Below are positions 1 through 5,784 of a DNA stretch of 7,798 nt, piece after piece (position 1 is the stretch's first letter; each line of letters begins with the position of its first letter). Position numbers and translations under genes: made by a program. The notes beneath the pieces are model-generated. The model was not told the origin of the DNA. It ran no database searches and saw nothing but the letters and a program-made list of their open reading frames with translations. This DNA is from Acidobacteriaceae bacterium (GTDB taxonomy: Bacteria; Acidobacteriota; Terriglobia; Terriglobales; Acidobacteriaceae), in NCBI GenBank assembly GCA_030049955.1, contig JASIJX010000146.1, positions 1-7,798 of the forward strand, given 5' to 3'.

Positions 1-683
1 TTGGTTTCGGCCGGAACCACAGTCACTTTGCAATTCTCGCGGCAGAGCATGCGCAGGATGTTCTGCTTGATGCCGAAGTCGTAGGCCACCACGTTGAGCC
101 GGCGCTCGCGCGCTTCGGCCGATTGGTCGAGGCAGCTTGCCAGAAGTGGATCGCTTAGTTGGCTACGCGGGTCCGACGGATCCATGTGGTAGATCGACGG
201 CGTTGAAACCACTTTCGCGAGGTCGGTTCCATCCATCTTGCGAATGCTGCGCGCCTTGGCTACCAGCGCGTCGGAATCGGAAACGTTCGTCGAAATCACG
301 CCGCGCATTACGCCGTTGTTGCGCAGGTGACGCACCAGGGCGCGCGTGTCGATTTCCGCGAGCACCGGAACCTGGTAGCGCTCCATGTACTCTTCGGTGA
401 CCTGTTCGGAGCGCCAATTAGAGCTGATGGCCGAGAACTCGCGGACGATGAGCCCCTCGATGTAGGGCTTGGCCGCTTCGTTGTCTGCCTGATTGGTGCC
501 GTAGTTGCCGATCTGCGGGTTGGTGAGCACGACAATCTGGCCCGCATAGGAGGGATCGGTGGCAATTTCCTGGTAACCAGTAAGGGATGTATTGAAAACA
601 ACTTCGCCCTGGCATTCGCCGGGGTGGCCATAGCCGAGGCCGCGGAAGATGCGCCCGTCTTCGAGCGCGAGAATCGCCTGCAT
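1..683 (-). CDS. carA: Carbamoyl-phosphate synthase small subunit (glutamine-hydrolysing), N-terminal part, truncated by window edge
   Basis: CarA is the glutaminase subunit of carbamoyl-phosphate synthase. It delivers ammonia to CarB for pyrimidine and arginine synthesis in the cytoplasm. The minus-strand frame starts at the ATG at 683-681 and stays open to the window edge, giving 227 complete codons of a family usually about 370-390 aa long. Family signatures seen are MQAILALEDGRIFRG at the N-terminus, GEVVFNTSLTGYQEI at about residues 26-40, IVVLTNPQIGNYG at about 50-62, the IDTRALVRHLR block at about 111-121 with RGVIS shortly after, and VVAYDFGIKQNILRML at about 198-213, which opens the GATase domain. 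The catalytic Cys and His lie beyond the window. A GGAG ribosome-binding site sits 5 nt before the ATG on the minus strand. The gene is divergent from the array to its right. Whether carB follows cannot be seen. Confidence 0.96.
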   Translation of the reverse strand, partial: MQAILALEDGRIFRGLGYGHPGECQGEVVFNTSLTGYQEIATDPSYAGQIVVLTNPQIGNYGTNQADNEAAKPYIEGLIVREFSAISSNWRSEQVTEEYMERYQVPVLAEIDTRALVRHLRNNGVMRGVISTNVSDSDALVAKARSIRKMDGTDLAKVVSTPSIYHMDPSDPRSQLSDPLLASCLDQSAEARERRLNVVAYDFGIKQNILRMLCRENCKVTVVPAET

Positions 684-1021
684 TGCCGCTCCGCAGAGTG
701 GATTCGATCGGTCACCGCCCAGCCGGGCACCCGCCTGCCGCATTCGCGCGCATTCGCGCCTTTGCAAGCCAGAGATTGTTCAGATTGCCAGGGAGCGCAG
801 CCAGTCGCGAGGACCGTTCGATTGCTCTTTCAAATATACCAGTCTTTTTTGCCGCGGCAGGTATGGCGACCAGGGACCGGTATGCCGCGAAGAATTGCCC
901 AAAGATGCAATCCTCCGTTTGATTCCACCGGAGAATCGCCGCATTTTGCCCGTCTTTTTCGATCTTACGCAACTTGCATTGGCGCAATCACATCCGCCCT
1001 GTAACCGATTGCAACTTTGGT
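684..1021. other. Non-coding region between carA and leader 1
   Basis: No credible gene is seen on either strand; the open frames here lack family features and a ribosome-binding site. It must hold the carA promoter on the minus strand, but no convincing -35/-10 pair was found; an AT-rich TATATT-like minus-strand hexamer near 832-837 is only suggestive. An inverted repeat, CGCGGCA at 853-859 with TGCCGCG at 883-889, could form a hairpin in the carA leader. A 10-bp direct repeat, CATTCGCGCG, occurs twice in a row at 741-759. Confidence 0.5.
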
Positions 1022-1491
1022 GTAAACCCTACTTTTCCGCGTGGGGAATTTATGTATTATCTCCCTAGTAGTTCTCCTATAGTTGCCTGCCGGTAAGCAC
1101 TTTGCCGAGCGGAAGGGATAAACGGGGGTCCCTCCTCGTGGTGGGATTACCGCCGCCTCTTCTTTGCTCCTGCATTCGCGCTTGGGCCGGATCTGCTTTG
1201 CCGTAGAGAGGAAGACCTCTGGACGCCAAGCTTTACGCGAAGAGGTTGCTGAGTCGATCGAAACCGGCGTTAGTCGCATGGTGTAGCTCAGAACAGCCCT
1301 GAAAAACCTATGGCAAAACCCCTTCCTGCCAGGGCACGGGAGAGGTGTGTCAATACGCAACCCGGCGACGTTCCAGCAGCGGAAGCGGCCAGCAATTATG
1401 GCCCGGCCGTCCTCCGCAGCGATCACTCGCCCCAGCACAAAGGCCAGTCCTGAAACGGATTGGAGAGATTGCACACCCAAAAGGGCCCCCA
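1022..1491 (+). ncRNA. Leader 1: short member of the structured leader family upstream of gene 1
   Basis: This non-coding stretch precedes gene 1 and is related to the leaders of genes 2 and 3. Shared elements in the same order are a CCCTAC element with a downstream GGGG (1027-1046), GTTGCCTGCCGGT (1082-1094), a stem CGGTAA/TTACCG (1091-1096 with 1147-1152), a small hairpin AGAGG/CCTCT (1207-1211 with 1216-1220), ACGCGAAGAGGTTGCT (1235-1250), AGCTCAGAACAGCCC (1285-1299) and a CCTTCC...GGAGAGG helix near 1320-1345. Relative to leaders 2 and 3 it lacks about 200 nt between the first two elements and is shorter at its 3' end. A possible -10 TATTAT lies at 1055-1060 with no clear -35. AAGGG at 1481-1485, 6 nt before the ATG, is the likely ribosome-binding site. 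Whether it acts in cis or as a separate RNA is unknown. Confidence 0.5.
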
Positions 1492-2892
1492 ATGAACCTT
1501 TTCCGGAATTTTTTGCTTTCTATGACGGTCGTTCCGGTCGTCATCGCCGCCGGTTGTGGCGGCGGCAATGGCTCGGCCAGTTCAACTGCCACGTCAACCT
1601 CCCCTTCGCAGCCTTCCCAGCCTTCGCAACCTGCACAGACAACTTCGAACCTTGCCATCAGCAGCCCTGCCAGCGGCGCTACGGTATCTTCGCCTTTCGC
1701 TCTTGCGGCAACGGCTACAACCTGCGATTCGCAGACAGTCACTTCCATCGGCTACGTGCTTGATAGCGGCTCGACGTATACCACGACGAACGGGACGTCA
1801 CTCTCTGCGCAGGTTACAGCCACAGCCGGCACGCACACCGTGAATATCGTGGCTAACGGGAGCGGCGGAGCAACGTGCAACGCCAGCGAAACCATTAACG
1901 TAACGGCTCCCACGCAGACAGGCTCCAACCTGGTTATCAGCAGCCCGGCGAACGGCGCCTCGGTCACTTCGCCGTTCACGCTTGCGGCGACTGCAACCAC
2001 TTGCGACTCGCAGTCCGTCACATCGCTCGGTTATGCGCTCGACAGCAGCACCAGCTATACCACTTCGGCCGGAACATCGCTCTCGGCGCAGGTTACAGCC
2101 GCGGCCGGCTCGCACACCGTGAATGTTGAGGCTACGGGAACGAGCGGCGCAACGTGCAAGGCCAGCGCGACTATTACGGTAACGGCTCCGCCAACAACCT
2201 CCAGCTCGCTGGTTCCTGCCAACGCCACCAGCGTGAGCAACATTGAAGAGTTGAGCAACTGGAAGGACAACCACGATCCGGCCACCGGCGCCACTTCAAG
2301 CGGCACCATGTCGCTTGTTTCCTCGCCCTTGCAGCAGAGCCCGTTGAATAGCAAGGCCCGCCAGTTCAACACCTCGTATACCGGCTCGGGCGGCGAGATT
2401 TACTACGTGAGCTTTGGCGCTGACACGGTGCCGATGAACTTCTTCTGGGATGGCTGGGTTTACATCAACAGTTCCATCAGCTCGGTCGCCAATCTGGAAC
2501 TCGACATGAACCAAGTGATCTCAAACGGCGACACCATTATTTATGGATTCCAGTGCGATGGCTACTCCGGAACCTGGGATTACACCGAAAACGCGGGAAC
2601 GGTGACCGCCACGAGCGCCCACTGGCTGCACTCGAGCGCCGCGTGCGACGTGCGCAACTGGACACAGAACGCCTGGCACCACATCCAGATCAGTTATTCA
2701 CGCGACAATTCTGGCAATGTGACTTATCATTCCGTGTGGCTTGACGGCACGGAAGCTCAAATCAACGAGACCGTTCCTTCGGAGTTTGGCCTTGGCTGGG
2801 GCACGACGCTGCTGACCAATTTCCAGATTGACGGTCTTGGTTCGGGCTCAAACACCATCTACCTCGATAACCTGACGATTTCGCGCTGGTAG
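1492..2892 (+). CDS. Putative lipoprotein with two Ig-like modules and a C-terminal jelly-roll (LamG/ConA-like) domain (gene 1)
   Basis: This 466-aa exported protein has an unknown specific function; a carbohydrate- or matrix-binding surface role is inferred. The N-terminus MNLFRNFLLSMTVVPVVIAAGC has a hydrophobic segment and a lipobox-like AAG-C22, so a lipoprotein is likely. A Ser/Thr/Pro/Gln linker (about 23-52) is followed by two similar Ig-like modules (about 53-140 and 146-233), each with a cysteine pair (C78/C129 and C171/C222) that probably forms a disulfide. The C-terminal domain (about 245-466) contains HDPATG, NLELDMNQV, YGFQCDG, WHHIQISYSRD and SVWLDG, resembling LamG/concanavalin A-like sandwiches, with a conserved C355/C385 pair and the ending TISRW. 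An in-frame upstream start at 1345 exists. The ATG at 1492 is preferred because it begins the signal peptide, has AAGGG 6 nt upstream and aligns with the starts of genes 2 and 3. It is the longest paralog of the array. Confidence 0.9.
   Translation: MNLFRNFLLSMTVVPVVIAAGCGGGNGSASSTATSTSPSQPSQPSQPAQTTSNLAISSPASGATVSSPFALAATATTCDSQTVTSIGYVLDSGSTYTTTNGTSLSAQVTATAGTHTVNIVANGSGGATCNASETINVTAPTQTGSNLVISSPANGASVTSPFTLAATATTCDSQSVTSLGYALDSSTSYTTSAGTSLSAQVTAAAGSHTVNVEATGTSGATCKASATITVTAPPTTSSSLVPANATSVSNIEELSNWKDNHDPATGATSSGTMSLVSSPLQQSPLNSKARQFNTSYTGSGGEIYYVSFGADTVPMNFFWDGWVYINSSISSVANLELDMNQVISNGDTIIYGFQCDGYSGTWDYTENAGTVTATSAHWLHSSAACDVRNWTQNAWHHIQISYSRDNSGNVTYHSVWLDGTEAQINETVPSEFGLGWGTTLLTNFQIDGLGSGSNTIYLDNLTISRW
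1648..2190 (+). repeat. Tandem intragenic duplication encoding two Ig-like modules
   Basis: Two consecutive copies of about 264 bp (about 1648-1911 and 1927-2190, 279-bp period) encode modules beginning SNLAISSPASG and SNLVISSPANG. Blocks of near-identical DNA, such as the GCGCAGGTTACAGCC stretch and the GCACACCGTGAAT stretch in both copies, point to a fairly recent duplication. Genes 2 and 3 have only one such module. Confidence 0.85.
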
Positions 2893-2927
2893 CACCGCAC
2901 GAAGTTGCTCCTTGGTTCTCTCAAGCC

Positions 2928-2976
2928 CTGTTACCGGCGCCGCCGACACGCGAGCGGCGCCGGAACAGTGGTTTTT
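2928..2976 (+). terminator. Rho-independent terminator of gene 1
   Basis: A perfect 10-bp stem, CCGGCGCCGC (2934-2943) with GCGGCGCCGG (2954-2963), is extended by CTGTT/AACAG (2928-2932 with 2964-2968) across a one-base bulge. It is followed by GTGG and a run of five T. It starts about 35 nt after the gene 1 stop. The stem is identical to that of the gene 2 terminator. Confidence 0.85.
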
Positions 2977-3017
2977 CGGCCGCCTTGCCCAATATTTTTT
3001 ACCCGCCTTCTGTCGGA

Positions 3018-3796
3018 TTAACCCCTACAACCCACGTCGTGGAGTTACCGGCCCACTGAGCGGTGCGCGCTCGGGACATTGCTCGGATCCATCTGATTGC
3101 GCGGAGCTAAACTGCGTCCAGCCTCCCAGCTCCGCTGCCGGAGCATTCTGTGGCATGGCGCGGCATAAGGCCCGGTTGCTGCCGTATGACCTTGTCGGGT
3201 GATGCACGGCAGGGACGACCGTGCAATGATTCCCTAAAGCAATTCATTGACTTGTTGCCTGCCGGTCAAGTGAAGCGGAAGACGAGGGAATCCAGCCCGG
3301 CCGAAATCCAGACGTTCATCGGCCGCGTTCACTGAGCCGGAATTGGTTTGGCCCAGAGAGCCTCCGGGAAAACAATCCTGGAGAGAGCAAGCTTTCTGTC
3401 CGCTGAGCCGCACGCGAAGAGGTTTGCTCAAGCAGCTGCTGCGGACGCAGAATGCGCCGGCAGCTTTAGAGACGGCCCTTACAATTCAGCGCCCTGAAGG
3501 CCTTCTCTACGAAGGTCACGGAAGAGGCATGCCCTGAAGAACTAATGGCGTTTGAGGGAAAGCAGAAGAGGAGCGAAGCAATGCAAATGATCAACGGCGC
3601 AGGGCTTCGCCCCGGCAACCTGCGCGCCTGCAAGCGCGACACCAAGCGCGGCCCAAGGGCCCTCAGATAACGCGCGGGCGCGACGCAGGATCACAGGTTG
3701 CCGCGGCCACTGAAGTGACTGCGTGCCGTCGATTTCGCTCCTGCGACTCAGTCCGCTCTCGACGAGTAACCCAATTTTTCCCAAGGATTTTTTCCA
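3018..3796 (+). ncRNA. Leader 2: long structured leader upstream of gene 2
   Basis: About 775 nt without a gene lie between the gene 1 terminator and gene 2; they are homologous to leader 3 nearly throughout. Visible helices, in order: GGAGC (3103-3107) with GCTCC (3129-3133), or GCTCC with GGAGC (3140-3144); CTGCCG/CGGCAG (3179-3184 with 3207-3212), whose 3' arm can also pair with CCTGCCG (3258-3264); AGTGAA/TTCACT (3269-3274 with 3328-3333) enclosing CGGCCGA/TCGGCCG (3298-3304 with 3319-3325); AGAGAG/CTTTCT (3382-3387 with 3392-3397); GTCCGC/GCGGAC (3398-3403 with 3441-3446); GGCCTTC/GAAGGTC (3499-3505 with 3511-3517); GCGAAGC/GCTTCGC (3573-3579 with 3604-3610); and a long-range CGGCAACCTG/CAGGTTGCCG (3613-3622 with 3694-3703). 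Many helices are conserved in leader 3 with compensating changes, which supports an RNA function. No known riboswitch class was recognised. AAGGA at 3783-3787 is the ribosome-binding site of gene 2. Confidence 0.6.
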
Positions 3797-4945
3797 TTGA
3801 AGCTGTTCAAACACTTGTCTATTGCCGTCACTTTGCTCGTTGTTCTAGCGATCGCTGGTACCGGTTGCGGCGGCTCGGCCGCAAACAGCGCTGCCGGCAC
3901 GCAGCCGTCGGGTTCTTCGTCGAGTTCTGGTTCTTCGTCCAGCTCTGGTTCGTCGGCCTCGTCCGCTCCCAGCGCATCGGGCAGTAATTCGGGCATCGCG
4001 GTAGCCAGTCCTACTGCGGGCGCGTCCGTGGGCTCGCCGTTCACCGTCACCGCCAGCGCCTCAACTTGCGCCGGCCAGCCGGTGACCTCCATTGGATTTT
4101 CGCTCGATAGCGGCTCCACGACTGCGTCGATTGGTGGAACCAAGTTAAACTCGCAGGCTGCGACAACTGCCGGCTCGCATGTGGTCAATGTGAAGAGCTG
4201 GGGCAACGCGGGCTCGACCTGTAACGCTCAGGTGACCGTCAATGTGACCAACTCGAACTCGGCGGCGAACGAGATCGTGCCTCAGAATGCCATCAGCGTG
4301 CCGAACATTCAGAACACCGGCAGCTGGCAAATGAATCATGACCCGGCAACCGGTTCGGCTTCGAGCGGCAGTATGGAGATCGTGTCCTCGCCCTCGATCA
4401 CGGGCAATGCCCGCCAGTTCAACACCAGTTTCACGAACTACGGCGGCGAGATTTACAACGTGTCCTGGGGCAGCGATCCTGCGCCGTCGAATTTCTTCTA
4501 TGACGGCTGGGTATACCTCACCAGCTCGGCGAGCAACATCCTGAACCTGGAGCTGGACATGAACCAGGTGATCGCCAACGGAGACACCATTATCTATGGC
4601 TTCCAGTGCGATGGCGGGTCAAAGACCTGGGACTATACGGAGAACACCGGCACGGTCGAGAAGCCCAATGATGCCTGGGTACACTCGCAGGCCTACTGCG
4701 ACGCCAGCCAGTGGACTCCGAACACCTGGCACCACGTGCAGATCAGCTATTCGCGCGATGATTCGGGAAATGTAACGTACAACTCGGTTTGGCTCGATGG
4801 CCTGGAATCGCCGCTGAACGTTACGGTGCCTTCGGAGTTCGCGCTGAACTGGAACCCGGTGCTACTGACGAACTTCCAGGTAGACGGCAACCAGTCGGGG
4901 TCGAACACGGTGTACCTGGATGACCTGACGATCTCGCGCTGGTAG
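3797..4945 (+). CDS. Putative lipoprotein with one Ig-like module and a C-terminal jelly-roll (LamG/ConA-like) domain (gene 2)
   Basis: This 382-aa exported paralog of gene 1 has an unknown precise function. The start is TTG: AAGGA lies 9 nt upstream, the signal peptide MKLFKHLSIAVTLLVVLAIAG begins there, and gene 3 has the same arrangement. The sequence IAGTG-C24 resembles a lipobox but has Gly at -3, so lipidation is likely but not certain. A Ser/Gly-rich linker (about 25-65) contains an 18-bp DNA repeat. One Ig-like module follows (about 66-151, C91/C142), then the shared domain (about 157-382) with MNHDPATG, NLELDMNQV, YGFQCDGG, WHHVQISYSRDD, SVWLDG and the terminal TISRW; C271/C301 match the cysteine pair of the paralogs. 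It has its own leader and its own terminator, so it is probably a single-gene transcription unit. Much of the C-terminal domain is almost identical in DNA to gene 3. Confidence 0.9.
   Translation: MKLFKHLSIAVTLLVVLAIAGTGCGGSAANSAAGTQPSGSSSSSGSSSSSGSSASSAPSASGSNSGIAVASPTAGASVGSPFTVTASASTCAGQPVTSIGFSLDSGSTTASIGGTKLNSQAATTAGSHVVNVKSWGNAGSTCNAQVTVNVTNSNSAANEIVPQNAISVPNIQNTGSWQMNHDPATGSASSGSMEIVSSPSITGNARQFNTSFTNYGGEIYNVSWGSDPAPSNFFYDGWVYLTSSASNILNLELDMNQVIANGDTIIYGFQCDGGSKTWDYTENTGTVEKPNDAWVHSQAYCDASQWTPNTWHHVQISYSRDDSGNVTYNSVWLDGLESPLNVTVPSEFALNWNPVLLTNFQVDGNQSGSNTVYLDDLTISRW
3911..3964 (+). repeat. 18-bp tandem repeat encoding the Ser/Gly linker
   Basis: Units at 3911-3928 and 3929-3946 differ at only two positions, and a degenerate third copy lies at 3947-3964. 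Each unit encodes GSSSSS or a close variant. The tract forms the flexible linker between the lipobox and the Ig-like module of gene 2. It is absent from gene 3 and replaced by a Ser/Pro/Gln stretch in gene 1. Confidence 0.8.
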
Positions 4946-4975
4946 CGCAGCGGAGATTGCCTCCGGGGCCTGATA

Positions 4976-5019
4976 CCGGCGCCGCGAATACGCGAGCGGC
5001 GCCGGAAGAGGGTTTTTTT
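4976..5019 (+). terminator. Rho-independent terminator of gene 2
   Basis: A perfect 10-bp stem, CCGGCGCCGC (4976-4985) with GCGGCGCCGG (4996-5005), has a 10-nt loop and is followed by AAGAGGG and seven T. It lies about 30 nt after the gene 2 stop. Stem and 3' loop half match the gene 1 terminator, showing that the terminator was copied together with the gene. Confidence 0.85.
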
Positions 5020-5059
5020 CGCTGTCTGCCTAAATTATCTTTGCCCCATATTTGTAGTT

Positions 5060-5784
5060 GAATCCCTATACCTGGCTGTCGGGGATTCACTGACTCGCCA
5101 GGCTTCTGGAGCGAATCGCAGCGGTTTTGGGTCACTGCTCTATTGATTCGGCATGAGTTAGCACGGCTCATCCCTTACGTGCTGTCCAGCACATTTTTGA
5201 GTGCATCCACGACGTTCAGACTCCGTTGCCGCCCTATCCCCATGTCGGGGGATGTATGGCAGGGAGGATCGTGTAATGATCCTCATAGTGATTCACAATT
5301 CATTGACTGGTTACCTGCCGGTCAGAGTGAAGCGGAATACGAGGGAATCCAGCCCGACCAGATATACTTCGGTCGCGTTTCACTGAGCCGTAATCGGCTC
5401 GTCCGGAGAGCAGAAAGCAAGCTCTCTGCGGCTGAGCCGAGAGGTTGATAAAGCAGCCGCCCAAGGCGCAGATCGCGCCGGGCAGCTCAGAAACAGCCCC
5501 TGGCAATTCAGCGCCTGCAGACCTCATTCACGAAGGTCGCGGATGAGGCACGCCCTGAAGAACTTTTTGCCTTTTGAGGAAAAGCGGAAAGGAGCGAAGC
5601 ACATGCAAAAAATATATCGATACAGAACTTCGCCCGGCCAAACTGCGCGCCCAAACGCGGGACGTAATGACCCTTTCCTGCTTTTCAGGTAGATGCGCAG
5701 GCGGGCGCCGCGAGTTGTCGCGGCGCCGCAAGTGATTCGGCCACTGGCCGCACAAGTTAGCCAATTTACACCAAGGATTTTCCA
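5060..5784 (+). ncRNA. Leader 3: long structured leader upstream of gene 3
   Basis: About 725 nt without a gene, homologous to leader 2. Helices seen: ATCCC/GGGAT (5062-5066 with 5082-5086); AGCAC (5160-5164) with GTGCT (5179-5183), or GTGCT with AGCAC (5188-5192) followed by ATTTTT; ATCCCC/GGGGAT (5236-5241 with 5248-5253) inside TGCC/GGCA; GGCAGG (5258-5263), which can also pair with CCTGCC (5314-5319); AGTGAA/TTCACT (5326-5331 with 5379-5384) enclosing CGACC/GGTCG (5355-5359 with 5371-5375); GAGAGC/GCTCTC (5406-5411 with 5421-5426); GCGGCTG/CAGCCGC (5428-5434 with 5454-5460); GACCT/AGGTC (5520-5524 with 5534-5538), or CCTCAT/ATGAGG (5522-5527 with 5543-5548); GCGAAG/CTTCGC (5594-5599 with 5628-5633); CTGCGC/GCGCAG (5643-5648 with 5695-5700); and the hairpin at 5704-5727. 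AAGGA at 5773-5777 is the ribosome-binding site of gene 3. Confidence 0.6.
5704..5727 (+). repeat. Perfect GGCGCCGCGA hairpin near the end of leader 3
   Basis: GGCGCCGCGA (5704-5713), a GTTG loop and TCGCGGCGCC (5718-5727) form a 10-bp perfect stem about 57 nt before the gene 3 start. The first ten bases also occur in the gene 2 terminator, but here no T-run follows, so it is not an ordinary terminator. It may be a structural cap of the leader or a transcriptional pause. Confidence 0.6.

Noticed and set aside
327..1004. Open frame of 225 codons on the plus strand
   Set aside because: It lies opposite the clear carA coding frame for its first half and then runs through non-coding DNA; it is a GC-rich shadow frame.
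1345..1491. N-terminal extension of gene 1 by 49 codons from an upstream in-frame ATG
   Set aside because: The extension is Arg/Pro/Gln-rich, would bury the signal peptide, overlaps conserved leader elements and has no matching extension in genes 2 and 3.
965..1492. Open frame of 175 codons on the minus strand across leader 1
   Set aside because: It has no ribosome-binding site or recognisable family, and it overlaps the conserved leader blocks on the other strand.
3695..3725. GCCACTG strings in leaders 2 and 3 and CCTGCC motifs, suggesting a cobalamin riboswitch
   Set aside because: The order is wrong for that class (CCTGCC lies far upstream of GCCACTG) and the other conserved boxes are absent. 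Glycine and cyclic di-GMP-I consensus elements were also not found.
3748..4206. Open frame of 152 codons on the minus strand over the start of gene 2
   Set aside because: It is an antisense shadow of the gene 2 signal peptide and Ig-like module; the same antisense frame appears opposite genes 1 and 3.
1022..5784. Repeated leaders as insertion sequences, introns or a CRISPR array
   Set aside because: No transposase or reverse transcriptase, no terminal inverted repeats with target duplications, and no short regularly spaced repeats were seen.
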